A DNA stretch of 64,000 nucleotides from Ulota crispa (GCA_963920765.1 OY987245.1:18802727-18866726), one strand, 5' to 3'; positions 43,515 through 55,773 are shown, numbered from the stretch's first letter. The notes: generated from the sequence alone by a model not told the origin. Numbers and translations: made by a program.

Positions 43515-45409
43515 CCAGGGACCAGGGAGAGAGGGCGTCGCAGAGGCAAGTAGGCAACAGACCAGGGAAGAATGATATGGCCGGACACAGGGCTGCTGCG
43601 AGCCATAAATGCGGCATCCCAGGCCTGCGAACGGCCTTCATGACGGACGCGCCCGCATTCAAGACGAGCGCTGCGACTGGCGCCAGGACACCCACCTCAT
43701 GACCTCACCTCTGGCCTTGCGACTTGTCGCCCACTCGCCTGCCGCCCTCTCTCCTGTCATCACTCCCATTAAGTTAAGCTTACCATTCCCACCCTCCCTC
43801 CCACATCCTCTTCTCCAAGTTAGTTCTCCCCCTGCCCACCCAGTGAACAGCCTAAAGCTCATGGGCCAGCAGCTCTCTGCAGTGCACAACACTGTTAAGA
43901 AAGCCCTCGACAGAGCCATGCAGGCCCGGAGCAGGAGCAGGCACACTGTAGTCACATGGATGCGAGCGCTCCCTCTGACTCTTAGCTGCATCTGAATCCA
44001 CATAAGGTTCTCCCTGGTACGTACACTCCGCACCGCTCCATCATTCTTGCTGAGCGTCGTGTCGTGGCTCGGCCTTCGACGCTCAGCTGGCACTCACACT
44101 ACAAGTGCCGCTCTTCCCTTCTATGACATGACCTTGCACAGGCCTCGACTTGGCTTGTATCAAGACAGGATCACTCGTGACTGATGCGCAACTACAGGTT
44201 GTAACATTGTCGCTACGGACATAGCTTGCATTGCGTGCATTGCTTGCTTGCTGAGCCCCTTGAGCTGGTTTTGGGTGTGCATGAACAGAACCAGCTCTGG
44301 GAGCAGACGTCGGGAAGCTTTTACGGTGAAGGGAAGTGGACTGCAGCCAGCTTCTTTGGTGACTGAAGTCAAGTGCAGCTTGAAGCAGGTGAGTGCAACG
44401 CACAAGTCCATGTCGTGTGATATTACGGAGCTCACGTGCTGGTGTGATGGTCACGAGTTGTTTGCTGGGGTTCTACGGGTTTTGGGTTGCCATTGTTCTC
44501 TCCAGCAGTTCTGGACATTGCCCTGTTCTCTCCGTTGCCAATATTGGGTCTTTCATGAGTTGGTGGAACCGCCTTTAGAACGACACTACTTAAAGCGCCA
44601 TATATGATCACTCTAGCAAGTTACATAATTCATATAGGCGTTCTTCGTGAGTTGTATGGTAGAGCTTAAACTTTTTTCAAGAAGTCTGCTGAATGTTAAG
44701 CTGCAATACGAATATGGCAGCTTCAGATATGGCTCAATCTATTAGCATATATGATTCCCAGCATTCGACATCTGTTTTGCTGCAGGGGCGTTATCACATG
44801 TTCTATGGCTTCGACCACTCAATGAAGTTGAGTGGTTATGGCTCTGCTCTGTTCTGAGCCCTAAAATTCTTGGGTCGTCTTTCATAGAAAATTTGAAGTT
44901 GCATTGGCCAGGTTGCATCCATTCTTGAAGCGCAAGTCTTGACCTCTGACAACCCTATTGAGTATCATGTCAGCATTTCGCATTACCGTGAACGTTTACT
45001 AGTGAAGTCATAGATGTCAATGTAAGCGTAGACATAATGGGCCTTACATCTCTCATGCCTCTGTCAAAGTTACTGAAGCACGGAATGGTCGGTTGGTGTT
45101 CAGGGCTCAGATTCGGAGATCTTGACTCGGCTAGGGCAATGAGGCTCTGGAGACAAAGGAGGTAGAGTGACGCATTTCAGGGGAGCGTGAAATCGGCCGG
45201 GTGTGGACAATCTGACCTACTGCACGTCCTCAAATTTGAGAGCCTCTGTTGGTAGAGCTCGCCCTGCATCAAGGATCACGAAACTCAACGAAGCAATTGG
45301 GGTTCCAGATTGAAGATATCGACAGCTGTATAATTTTTTTTTGATATCATCGTCCCTTGGAAATTGAATGGTGTTAGTGACGAACCGACTGTAGGCCCTG
45401 CTTGTGAAC
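43515..45409 (+). promoter_or_regulatory. GC-rich region upstream of the ABCG gene
   Basis: Composition changes sharply at the end of the 43289-43510 element. Overlapping frames of 90-144 codons occur on both strands (43373-44607) but none has a recognisable domain. Likely holds the ABCG promoter and a long leader; an unrecognised exon or a non-coding transcript is possible. Confidence 0.4.
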
Positions 45410-47419
45410 ATGGATTTCGAGCGGAGGAAAGAAGGCGGTCGCTACAACCGAGTGGTGTGCAGTTGCGGTGACGGCGTCTGCACCGGAATCAAAAACGTTC
45501 AACCACCCGTGAAACCTTCCCAGGTCGCCGTCTTCAACTCCCCAAGCGACACGCCGTCCCGATGTAAAACCTACCACCTCGAGCTCAGGGACATTTCCTA
45601 CAAAATCATCAAGAAACCGAAGAATCCCAAAGGGTTATGGGAGAACATCAAAGCAAGAGCGGCCACTCTGAATGCCAAGCCCTCCCACTACGTGTTGAAG
45701 CACATCTGCTGTGAGGCGAAGCCGGGGGAGGTCATGGCGGTGGCTGGACCAAGCGGAGCAGGCAAGTCCACACTCCTGGAGGTTTTAGCAGGCAGGCTCA
45801 AGCCAGGATCAGGCTCGGGAAGCATTCTCGTGAACGGACAACCCATGGAAATGCAGCAATTCCGCCGCATTAGTGGGTACGTGATGCAGGACGACGCTCT
45901 CTTTCCAACACTGACAGTCCGGGAAACGCTCATGTTTTCAGCGAGGTTGCGGCTGCCGAGCGTGGTGCCCATGAGCGAGAAGATTGCGAGAGTAGAAGCT
46001 CTCATGGCGGAGCTAGGGTTAAGTCATGTCGCAAGCACGCGCGTCGGAAACGAGCATGTGCATGGGCTGTCCGGGGGAGAGAAACGACGCGTCTCCATCG
46101 GGGTGGATGTGATACACGACCCGGCTGTACTAATTCTCGATGAGCCGACGTCAGGGTTGGACTCCGCAGCGGCGCTTCACGTTTGCAGCATGCTACGCAC
46201 CATGGCGGTCTCCCACAACCGCACGATCATTCTCAGCATTCATCAGCCTGGGTACCGGCTCTTACAGCTCTTCCATTCCATTCTGCTGCTGGCACATGGC
46301 GCAGTGGTACACCATGGAACACTCGAATTTCTAGCACAGAGATTACTAGCAACAGGGCACAAGATTCCACCTCAAGTAAACGTGCTAGAGTACGCCATTG
46401 ACTCCATCGACGCACTGGATATGGACCGGAGCAGCATCTTCTCCATCCGTGGCAAAACCGAGCTGCCGATTCTGTCCCTGCAAGAGCTTTTTGTGCTCGA
46501 CCCTGCAGCACAACAACTGCTCCCCGACTCCGAGAGCGTTCCCGAAGTGACTGAAAACGTGAAGCTCCACTTCGCAAATTCAAGCCCGCAGGAAATCCTG
46601 ATCCTGGCGCATCGGTTCACGAAGAATGTGATCCGAGCGAAGCAGCTTCTAATTGCGAGGACGATACAATCCATTGGAGCGGGATGCGGATTGGGGACGA
46701 TTTACCTTCACATGGGCTATGGCACGCCGGGGCTGCAGAAACGCGTGGGATTCCTGGCGTTCACGCTGACGTTTCTTCTCACGTCCAGCATCGAAGTGCT
46801 GCCGATCTTCCTGGAGGAGCGCACCATTCTCAAGCGCGAGACAGGCCGTGGCGCGTACCGCCTCTCGAGCTACGTCTTGTCTAGCACCCTGGTGTTCCTG
46901 CCGTTTCTGTTTCTGATCGCGCTCATGTACGCCGGCCCGGTGTACTACCTCGTGGGATTGGCGCCCGACAGCGGCGCGTTTCTCTTCTTCCTCCTCACGC
47001 TCTGGCTGGTGCTGGTGTCGGCGAATTCCTTCGTGTCCTTCTTCAGTGCGTTCGTGTCGAATTTCATCATGGGGAACACGTGGGTGACGGGCATCATGGG
47101 CGCCTTTTTCCTGTTCTCGGGATACTTCATAGCGAAGGATTACATGCCTCATTACTGGCTGTTTCTGCATTACCTTTCGCTGTTCAAGTACCCTTTGAAT
47201 GCGCTTCTCATCAACGAGTACACGCATGTCGCTGATAAGTGCTTCGGCCCGGATATAAATGGCCATTGTTTCGTCACGGGACAGAATGTGTTGGAGAACA
47301 TGTTTCTGGACAAGGAGAACAAGTGGGTGAACGTGGGTATCATGGCGGGATTCGCGGTGGCGTACCGCGTGATGTGCTTCATGGTGCTGCACTACAAGGT
47401 TGTGAAAAGGCATAGATGA
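45410..47419 (+). CDS. ABC transporter G family half-transporter (ABCG5/ABCG10-like)
   Basis: A single uninterrupted reading frame of 669 residues, the usual size for a plant ABCG (WBC) half-transporter. The ATP-binding domain comes first: Walker A GPSGAGKS at 113-120, Q-loop Gln160, signature LSGGE at 220-224, Walker B ILDEP at 242-246, H-loop His278. It is followed by VNVLEYAID near 324, a motif shared with Arabidopsis ABCG10-type proteins. The C-terminal half (about 405-660) has six hydrophobic segments, including NFIMGNTWVTGIMGAFFLFS and the SGYFIAKD motif. Half-transporters work as dimers, usually at the plasma membrane, exporting lipidic, phenolic or hormone-like compounds; the substrate cannot be read from sequence. 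The start is the ATG at 45410; an in-frame TAG at 45392 excludes a longer form. Coding DNA is far more GC-rich than the flanks. No intron is needed. The AATAAA at 47836 is a possible polyadenylation signal. Confidence 0.95.
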   Translation: MDFERRKEGGRYNRVVCSCGDGVCTGIKNVQPPVKPSQVAVFNSPSDTPSRCKTYHLELRDISYKIIKKPKNPKGLWENIKARAATLNAKPSHYVLKHICCEAKPGEVMAVAGPSGAGKSTLLEVLAGRLKPGSGSGSILVNGQPMEMQQFRRISGYVMQDDALFPTLTVRETLMFSARLRLPSVVPMSEKIARVEALMAELGLSHVASTRVGNEHVHGLSGGEKRRVSIGVDVIHDPAVLILDEPTSGLDSAAALHVCSMLRTMAVSHNRTIILSIHQPGYRLLQLFHSILLLAHGAVVHHGTLEFLAQRLLATGHKIPPQVNVLEYAIDSIDALDMDRSSIFSIRGKTELPILSLQELFVLDPAAQQLLPDSESVPEVTENVKLHFANSSPQEILILAHRFTKNVIRAKQLLIARTIQSIGAGCGLGTIYLHMGYGTPGLQKRVGFLAFTLTFLLTSSIEVLPIFLEERTILKRETGRGAYRLSSYVLSSTLVFLPFLFLIALMYAGPVYYLVGLAPDSGAFLFFLLTLWLVLVSANSFVSFFSAFVSNFIMGNTWVTGIMGAFFLFSGYFIAKDYMPHYWLFLHYLSLFKYPLNALLINEYTHVADKCFGPDINGHCFVTGQNVLENMFLDKENKWVNVGIMAGFAVAYRVMCFMVLHYKVVKRHR

Positions 47420-48916
47420 GGTCTGTTGCTGCAGGATCATTGAACAATCAGGAGTTTGGTCGTCTTGATCTTATCATGGACTAAGTTATACTTGTGAGCT
47501 TTGCTGAGCCAAGCTCTTCTTCTCCATTGAGAACGTCCCGACCTGTACTTTTTGGTTGATTTCAGGGTCTGGAATGAGGAGTAGGATTCTCGGATGTTAT
47601 TCTCAGCCGTTGTGTCTACTAATCAGGCTTTGGCATCACAAATCAATTATCTACCTTTGGAAAGGAGGCACCAACGGTAGCATAGGAACCCACCCTCACG
47701 GGACTTGAGACTGAAGCTAATCTTCATCTGAAACAACCTAGTTCTAGTGCCGTGGCTTCGGCGTTATTAGCAGTAGTTACATGACTCATCTGATGGGGGG
47801 TTCGAGAATTTTCATCTTGTTGATTTGTGTGAAACAATAAAACTTAGTTTAGTTTATCAAAGTGGTGGATGGAACTGGTGTTTTGGACGTGTTTTGGTTG
47901 TATGCTTATGTCCTCTTAGAGTGGCACGCTGCCTCATGAAAGTCTCTGCTGACTGATTTCTGGTCTCTTAGTTTGTATTGCTGGATCAGATGACCCGATT
48001 TGACTCGAATTCGTCATTAACATCTGCAAGCATTTTGCACCTCTGTCGATACAAACTATCTGCCCTTTTAGATATGTGTGCCTTTTGTTGGGCAGCGTGG
48101 CCTGACAGCTGACGTATATGCTGCTGGTGTATGTTGGGTAAGTTTCAGTCAAAGTTGCACGGCTCTGTTGAATCGGGTTTTAATCGGCAATTCGAAGTCG
48201 ACTACAATGGATCTCAAAAAACTACAGCTTGGATACAGTACTGTACATACCTCTCATCCTTTTTTGCGGCCATATAGTGATTCTTCTACGGTTAAAGTTG
48301 ATCGTGTGTTCAGAATGAGAACAACTAGGTAGCTTTTAAACCCTGCTCAAAAAGTACTTTCTGACATGATTGGAGCAAAGTGATGGTAAGTGATTCTAAC
48401 CTCTCTTAGCTTTTTTGTTTATAGAAAATCTAGATTACAAGAGAGACTGGAGTTGCAGGCGTGTGGTACTGTCGTTCGCTAGCAATCATTTTTTTCTTGC
48501 TTGCTCGGGAGTGCAGCAAAATTTAAACACTCATACTGCAGTAGAACATTCTCTTTAACTGCAATTTACCATCGTGCTGATCATGTCCAACAGAACTACC
48601 TGTAGTACTAGTTGTTGCTCACCAGTCAAGCCTCAGCTAAACCTTTCTCAAAATCATATGCCAAATGCAGAGAAAATGTTGAGACATAACGAGATTTCGC
48701 AAGATTCTGAGATGCAAGGGCTCTTGCTTCCATCAATGGGAAAGCTGCCAGTTCCTTCACTGCCATGTCAGATGCTGACTGTTGTCGTCATTGCTACGTA
48801 CGTGACCCTATCTCATAAAATGTACACTGCATACTGTACTCCACTCACAGGGCATACACTGAATATCTTCTGAGCAGCACTTCAATGCTGAATGCATTTG
48901 AGGTGAAGAGTATTGT
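47420..48916 (+). other. 3' side of the ABCG gene
   Basis: Probably 3' untranslated region up to about 47865, with AATAAA at 47836-47841. Beyond that a 99-codon frame at 48574-48873 has no recognisable domain. Confidence 0.4.
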
Positions 48917-48920
48917 CTAG

Positions 48921-49040
48921 AACACCATATTCATTAAATTGGGAAAACCAGATTCCCAAGTTGTATCCTAATGGTCAGTTTAAGGTGGTCACCTTAAACC
49001 CAAAATGTTATAAAATTCCTAATTTAAAGGATATGGTGTT
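48921..49040. mobile_element. Short MITE with AACACC ends and 4-bp duplication CTAG
   Basis: A 120-bp element with inverted ends AACACCATATTCATTAAATT and AACACCATATCCTTTAAATT, flanked by CTAG (48917-48920, 49041-49044). It contains the palindrome TTAAGGTGGTCACCTTAA. Confidence 0.82.
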
Positions 49041-49044
49041 CTAG

Positions 49045-50531
49045 AGAGAACTCTTGATTAGTGTAGTGGTGGTTGGTTGATGTTTGCAAAATGTTGATTC
49101 AAATGTCTAAATAGAGGATGTAAAATTGGTATGTCATTAACTTATAACTTATTTGGAAGGACTTCATTTGTTAAGGTCTCTACTCAAGTGATGTTGATAA
49201 GAAGAAATATTATCATTGAAATATGAGCTGGTGGTTGGATGCTTAAATCTCCTTTGTCCATAATTCCAAAATTTTCAAAATGGCAATACCATTTTGTCCA
49301 TGCATTTGGGCCGCTAGAGTACTAAATTGCTACCACTTAACTAACTATTAACAATTAAGATAGGAGGTTCCAAAAGCGATCATGTTTTAAATGCATTCCC
49401 TATCTAAGAATATACCTATTATTGTCATTGATGAGTAAGGTAGGCTTAAATGATTGATTTATGAACTTCCTACCTTTAGTGTAGAGAAACCACAATTGGG
49501 CTATCCAATTTTCCTACAACCTACACCAAATATGAAGCTTATTGTTATAGCTTGTATAGTGTCACCATCATTAGATAATGTTTGTTACAATGTATAGTGT
49601 TACGTACCTACAATATTGTACATGAAATCTAGTTCTGTAAACGTTAACAACGATTGAAGTAATAATAACACTAATTTGTGTGAATTAAGGAAAACGACAA
49701 AATATTAAAATCCACTTACTGACATCTTCATGTTATACTTATCATGTATCCATTAAGCAACAACAGCAAAATAAGTTTGAGTCCAATTGATATTAAAATC
49801 TTCTAGTTAAAAGATGAATAAAGAAAGGAAAATATCCATTTATCAAAATTTGAGATTCACCAAAAACTTTGTTCACAAACTCTTAGAGTCCTGTGCTTTG
49901 AATTCCAAATTTTGGCAAGCAATGTCACCTACAATATGCAACAGATTTTGGATTTCTTTTGTGTAGGATGGTTCTTCAATTCAAATTCAACAACGTGTCA
50001 CTCAAAGTCTGAGTTTTTGTCAAACTTAGATTTTAGTTAAGTATAATTGGATTTTATGATGAAAGAGGTGTTAAGAAGCGAGTTTCAAACTTGGCAAGCT
50101 ATTTGAAAAGCATCACTCAATGTATTTTGGAAAATACTGACCTTGAAGTCTAACTTTCTTCATGCAAATCCATTACATTAACATATTACTCAAAGTCTAG
50201 TTTCTTGTAAGGCAGAATCCAAAGAACTTTTACGTAAGGAACTCTACAATAATTTCTATATAGTAATCCTTGGACAATGTCAACCTTTATAAGAAAGCAT
50301 TTGAATAGTGTCAAACTTATTTATTTTGTGTTTTGGGCCAAATTAAATGGAATGTTTTTTCACAATCAATGCTTGGATAGGCTGAACGTGTTTTCTTGTC
50401 AAAGGCATTGACCTTATCCAAACATCACTATATTATTGTCATACAAGAATTAGTGCGACATCAATAATAGTACGTGACAATATCTTATGCCACCTCTACT
50501 TGGAAATTATTAAGTGAATTTGTATGTGCAA
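49045..50531. other. AT-rich DNA, nothing recognised
   Basis: No bounded element, repeat or gene-like frame found between the CTAG-flanked MITE and CACTA copy 2. Confidence 0.5.
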
Positions 50532-50689
50532 CACCACTAGTAGAAAACTCCATCCAAAACAACAGAAAACCAACAACCAACAGTTTCTTGTTGATTTGGG
50601 CACTTGCCCACGCTAATTGACTAATTTAACAAAATTCTGTAAAAAACTAAATACGTTTTGTTGATTTGGACACCATTATCTAAATCAAC

Positions 50690-51530
50690 AGAAATTTTGG
50701 AATCTTTTGAGGATCTTTTGGGAATTCTTTGTGAATCTTTAAGAATCTTTAAGAATCTTCTGGGAATCATTGAGAATCTTTTCAAGATTTTAAAGAATAT
50801 TTAAGAATCTTTTCAAGATTTTAGAATCTTTGAGAATCTTCCTAGAATCTTTGAAAATCTTTTAGGAATCTTTGAGAATCTTTGGGAATCTTTTCAAGTT
50901 TTTTTGGAATCTTTGAAAATGTTTTAGGACAATTAAAAATCTTTGAGAATCTTTTAGGAATCTTTGAGAATCTTTGAAAATCTTTGGGATTCTTTTCAAG
51001 TTTTTTTGGAATCTTTGAGAATGTTTGAGAACAATTGAGAATGTTTGAGAATCTTTGAGAATCTTTGAGAATCTTTTTGGAATCTATGAGAATCTTTGGA
51101 AATCTTCAAGAATCTTTGGAAATCTTTGGGAATCTTTTCAAGTTTTTTTGGAATCTTTGAGAATGTTTGAGAATCTTCAAATTTTTTTGAGAATCTTCTT
51201 GGAATCTTTGAGAATCTTTTAGGAATAATTGAGAATTCTTGAGAATCTTTGAGAGTAGTTTGGAATATTTGAGAATCTTTGGAAATGTTCTAGGAATTTT
51301 GAATTTTTTTGAGAATTTTTGAAAATCTTTAAGGATAATCTCGGAATCTTCCTAGAAGCTTTGAGAAGCTTTGAGAATCTTTGGGAATCTTTTGAGAATC
51401 TTTTTGGAAATTCAAAGAATCTTTGAGAATCTCTGAGAATTTTCAAGAACCTTTTTGGAATCTTTGAGAATCTTTTTTAAATCTTTATGAAATTTGTTAA
51501 AGTACTTCAAAATATTTATAGAAATAGAAT
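50690..51530 (-). repeat. Decamer array in CACTA copy 2
   Basis: The same 10-11-base array on the other strand (TTTGAGAATC units). Unit order and number differ from copy 1 while neighbouring unique sequence is almost identical. Confidence 0.85.
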
Positions 51531-52437
51531 CTCTTAGATTGAATTAGAGTCCTTTAGGAATCTTTTTGTAATTCATCAAAATACTTTAAAATGTTTTTAA
51601 TAAAAAAGCTATTACAATGGGTTTGTTTTTGAAATCTTTCTAAAACCTTTTTGGACCTCATTAAAAAATTTTGAAGTTTTAAAATATAAAAGAAGTTTTG
51701 AAAAAAAAAAGAAAATTTTAGAAGTTTGAGTGTACGCTGACTGGTTTTATTTTCTTTGCTTTTCACAATTTGGTTAGATTTAAAATTAGCAGCCTTTAAA
51801 GTCAAGTAAAAACATGACCATAATAACAAAAAGATCAACAGTTTTCTGTTGATCTAAACACTTTTGGACACAACTTCACTAATGCAACAAAATTTTATAT
51901 AAACAGTACAACATTTTGTTGTTTTAAATACCAAAATTTCTTTACAAACAAATATAAAAGATGCTCCTCAATTCTTTGAAGAATTCATATCTGTCCCTCA
52001 AGGATTAAAAGTACCAAAAATATCTTTCCTTATTGTATAAATATCAACAATGCTTCTAATATATTGGGAGAATATTAAAAATGTTCCTCAACTATTTTAA
52101 ACTATTTATATCTTTGTGTTATTTGATAACCAAGTGTATAGTTTAATGCAGATTCTTACAAGAAACCAAAGGTGATTTTTACATTTCAAATAACACAAGG
52201 ATGTATTTAACATTTCAAAATAGAAGAGTTTTTTTTATTAGTTTTCCAAAATAATAGGGGTATAATTGATATTCCTACAAAAAATAAGGACTATTTTTTA
52301 TATTTCACATATTTTCGGCGTAAACTTGATATTTTGAAAGACTTAAAGGACACTTTTAGTAATTTTCCTTCTATTACTAACCAAATGAACTAAAAAAAAA
52401 ACAATCTTATAAAATATTTTTATAAGTTTTAAAAGAT

Positions 52438-52850
52438 GGGAATTGATATGTGTATCACACCCTTCCAATTACTATACCACACTACGGGTTAGATTTTAGA
52501 TTTCTACCATCAAAAAGCTGAATTTGAAAATTTTGAATCTAGATTTGGACTTAGAGACCATGGTATTGTCTAGAACCATAAAAAGAGTTGCAATTCAACA
52601 ACACCCAATGAAAAAGTTTAGTTGGGGAGAAAATTGTTAATTTTACTTTTGTCTGTAAAAAAAGATAAACTTTTTCATTGGGTGTTGTTGAATTGCAACT
52701 TTTTTTTATGGTGCTAGATAATATCATGGTCTCTAAGTCCAAATTTGAATTCAAAATTCTCAAATTCAACTTTTTGATGGTAGAAATCTAAAATTTACCT
52801 CGGGGGTGTGATATAGTAATTCAAAGGGTGTGATTCACATATTAATGCCC
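52438..52850 (-). mobile_element. Mutator-type foldback MITE nested in CACTA copy 2
   Basis: This 413-bp element is at the position equivalent to 6131-6543, with the same imperfect duplication (TTAAAAGAT, TTAAAAAAT). The shared mismatch shows that it was already inside the CACTA element before that element multiplied. Confidence 0.85.
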
Positions 52851-53439
52851 TTAAAAAATATCCAAAACTATTCAAAAGTTTATAGTATTTGGATTTTATA
52901 ATTGCAAGGTTTTAATTCCGTAACTTTTCACGATTTCATGTTATTTGAAGCTATCAAACTATGGAGGCTATTTTAACAAAATAAGGTTCTTTTTACAAAA
53001 AAACTAGCACTAAATAATAATTATTAATGAATCCAACCTTTGCTTGCAACAATCCTTTTGAGATTTGCGAATTCCAATAAAAATTTATAAACAAAATCAA
53101 AAGGATGGAAATAAACAATTTATTTAAAATTTCTAAACACCTTCTCTAATTTTAGCTCATAACTTTTGATAAAAAGATTGAAATCCAAAAAAAATTGTTG
53201 GAGGTGAAAGTAAAATACATTTACCAACTTTTTTGAGTTTTAAGTTTTTTGAAAAAAAGTCCTTTAATGGGCGGAAATAGCCTCCAAAGTCTACTAGATT
53301 ACTAAAAACACGAACATTTAATGTACAAATAGAATCATGATAATATTGTGTGCATGTGTGTTTGCACATTTTTTAGTGGTTTTTGAGAATGTGATAGAGT
53401 TGTGGAGTGTGAGAATAGAGGTGGGGGGTTCAAACCCCA

Positions 53440-53480
53440 CTGCCGGGAGCTGCCCGAGGACTTGGGCAATTGCCCGTCCC
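53440..53480. repeat. Contracted GC-rich array in CACTA copy 2
   Basis: The counterpart of 5445-5540 with only about two units next to GGGGTTCAAACCCC, so the array has expanded or contracted between copies. Confidence 0.75.
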
Positions 53481-53736
53481 CTAAAAAAGTTCACTCTTTC
53501 ATAAAATAAAATAAAATTCTATGAAAAAAAAATTTAAATTGAAATAAAATAGAATTGAAGAACATAAAATACGTGAAAAGTAATAGAAGTCAACAAAAAA
53601 TTAACAGAAAACTGTAAATAATCAATAGAAAATCAACAGAAAAGTACCCAAATCAACTTGACCAAATCCACAGAAAAAATCAACAGTTTTTGGTTGAAAT
53701 TCTGTTGATTTTGTGCTGAATTTTCTACTAGTGCAC

Positions 53737-54105
53737 TAATTGCCATGCTTAGAGTAGTGAAGATGGATTTGGTATTAAGTAAATGCAATTCAATTTTTTA
53801 GAGGAGAGAATTTGCAAGCCATGGCCAGTGATCTATGTCCCATGCCAACAACTATACTAATTGTGATAAAAATTAAATTTCACAGTTACGAGACAAGATC
53901 CACCACTCCACCAATTCGATGGCCTCCAATTAAACTGATGCTTTTTACAAAGTACAGCCACCTAAATGTCTTAAAAATCATGGATCTCACATTCATGAGG
54001 CATTTCTCTATCTCCCAAATATTAAACATTGCCATGAAGGATCTAAACCATTTAAAACTTGGCCCTTGAACAAATTCATGTCTCAACCTTTTGAAGCCTC
54101 CTTGT
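53737..54105. other. AT-rich DNA, nothing recognised
   Basis: Contains only a short unassigned frame (53812-54069). Confidence 0.45.
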
Positions 54106-54109
54106 TTAA

Positions 54110-54439
54110 CCCCTAAATGCCGGGCTGGGCACCGTGATTAGCCCCAATGTTCTATAGGGGTGTGACAAATGCCCACCTATTATGATATTGTTTCTTAAAG
54201 TTGCAATACTCAACAATGCATCTTTACCTCATGAAAATTGCAAGGATAACATAGGACCTAACATTGTGTCTTTGAATCTTCTCACAAATTGAGTAGTGAG
54301 GTTATTTTGCCTTCCATAGAAGATCTTGTCTTTGTGGTCATTTTTAAGAAAATCAATTGAAAAACCAGTTTTTTTTCCATCTTATTGACTAATTTTAGTT
54401 CTCCATTGGGTAAAAAACCTCCATATCAGCGTTTATGGG
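54110..54439 (+). mobile_element. TTAA-type element, family I (330 bp)
   Basis: Flanked by TTAA (54106-54109, 54440-54443), with ends CCCCTAAATGCCGGG and CCCATAAACGCTG. It shares the family interior (CAACAATGCAT, CTTCTCACAA). Confidence 0.83.
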
Positions 54440-54702
54440 TTAAATCCATAAGCATGCTTTGCAGACTCTTCAATAAGTGATGCATGCACTCCTTCAAAGC
54501 CAACATGATGCATGCAATCCCTCTTTGAAGCTAAAGGCCCTAACGATTCTAGCAATTCCAACCTCACAATAGTTCTATTTTGGTATGATGGAGCCTGACG
54601 TCAAAAAGGCAAACTTGGGCACGTTTGGTTAAATTCCTCTGCAAACGGTCCTCTCTAAACAGTGACAAAGCCCTTTTCAGAGGCACTAAGATGCAATGCT
54701 AA

Positions 54703-55031
54703 GGGCATCTCCACCGGTCCAAGCTCTTTCAAGTTTTCCAAATTTGGCAAGTTTTCCATCTAATTTGGCAATGTCTCAAGGCTCTCAATCTCCACCCATG
54801 ATCTTTGAAAAGGTGGCCTTACACTCCAACACACCCCATAAAAGCAGTTGACCACTTATCAAAAGGAAGTAGATAATAAAGCTCACTAAACTTAAGAAGA
54901 ATAGTGAATGAACAGTGGCTTGAAGAGTGGCTTGCTAGACTTGCTAAACCAAAGTGTTTGAGAGGGTTTTGAGAGGGGCCTCAACACTTTTCATCCACTT
55001 TGAGCAGCTTGAACTGCCAATGAAGATGCCC
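54703..55031. mobile_element. PIF/Harbinger-type MITE (329 bp), intact
   Basis: The ends GGGCATCTCCACCGGTCC and GGGCATCTTCATTGG are inverted, with TAA on both sides (54700-54702, 55032-55034). It is the intact relative that reveals the split copy at 4795-8845. Confidence 0.85.
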
Positions 55032-55206
55032 TAATGACAAGAGGCGCCTAGATGTTGACTCGTCAAAATAAATATCAGACAGTGTTGGGGTAGCGAGATG
55101 GGAAAAAAACATGGTAAGGCGAGATGGGAAAAAAACATTGTAAGGCAAGACTACTCACAAAGCACATCGGTACCAAATTGCTAGCCCTTGATCACTAATG
55201 TACTTA

Positions 55207-55641
55207 GAACATCTCCACTGGTCCAAGGTATTCAGGCTCAGCAGAGCTAATTGCCTCGGGCTAGTGGAGGAAAATTTGGCCGGTCTTGGATCTCAACCTT
55301 CGTAGGTGCTACGCGCGGAAGGAACTTGTGTGGGAGGGTTAACAATTTTGTGGCTCACATTTCTAAATAAATAGAATTTATAAACAAGGTGGCATGCTTC
55401 GATTTCTAAAGGACTGGTGCATGCATGGTGGCTTGGGACAGGTGAGCCGTGATTCCAGCTAGTGGGACCCAAGTAAGGAAAGGCCTAAATTTCAGCTTGC
55501 CATAATGAACATCAAACCCGGGAGCTGCCTGGCCCTGGACCCCCTGCTTGGCGAGGTTGGTCAGTTGCAGTGGAGGTCAGAAATTTCAAAAGTGCCTTGC
55601 GGCCTAGCCATCCCCGGCTAGAGTCAGCCATGGAGATGCCC
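55207..55641. mobile_element. PIF/Harbinger-type MITE (435 bp)
   Basis: The ends GAACATCTCCACTGG and GGGCATCTCCATGGC are inverted, with TTA on both sides (55204-55206, 55642-55644). The interior is GC-richer than the surroundings. Confidence 0.82.
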
Positions 55642-55773
55642 TTACAAGATTTGTTCCATGGTCATACTAGAAAACTGAAAATCGTATAACATGAAGAATA
55701 AAATTATCCAACACAATTACACCAACCTATCATTTGTCCCATTAACTTATTCATACATTGATCCTTGTACTTA

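Larger units (their letters stand above)
50535..53733 (-). mobile_element. CACTA (En/Spm) non-autonomous transposon, copy 2
   Basis: A 3199-bp element in the opposite orientation to copy 1, flanked by CAC on both sides (50532-50534, 53734-53736), with intact CACTAGTAGAAAA ends. Frames of 94, 70 and 72 codons are identical in translation to copy 1, so the two diverged recently. Different flanks and duplications show separate insertions rather than one segmental duplication. It carries the same nested 413-bp element as copy 1 and a shorter GC-rich array. Confidence 0.93.

Noticed and set aside
46649..47440. A 263-codon frame antisense to the ABCG gene
   Set aside because: It runs exactly opposite a strongly conserved transporter domain, is rich in His, Glu, Arg and Gln as expected of a shadow frame in GC-rich DNA, and has no family resemblance.
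53397..53460. Possible tRNA or SINE because of GGTTCAAACCC
   Set aside because: Only the B-box-like motif is present. No acceptor stem, anticodon arm or convincing A box could be found, and the motif sits inside the CACTA element.
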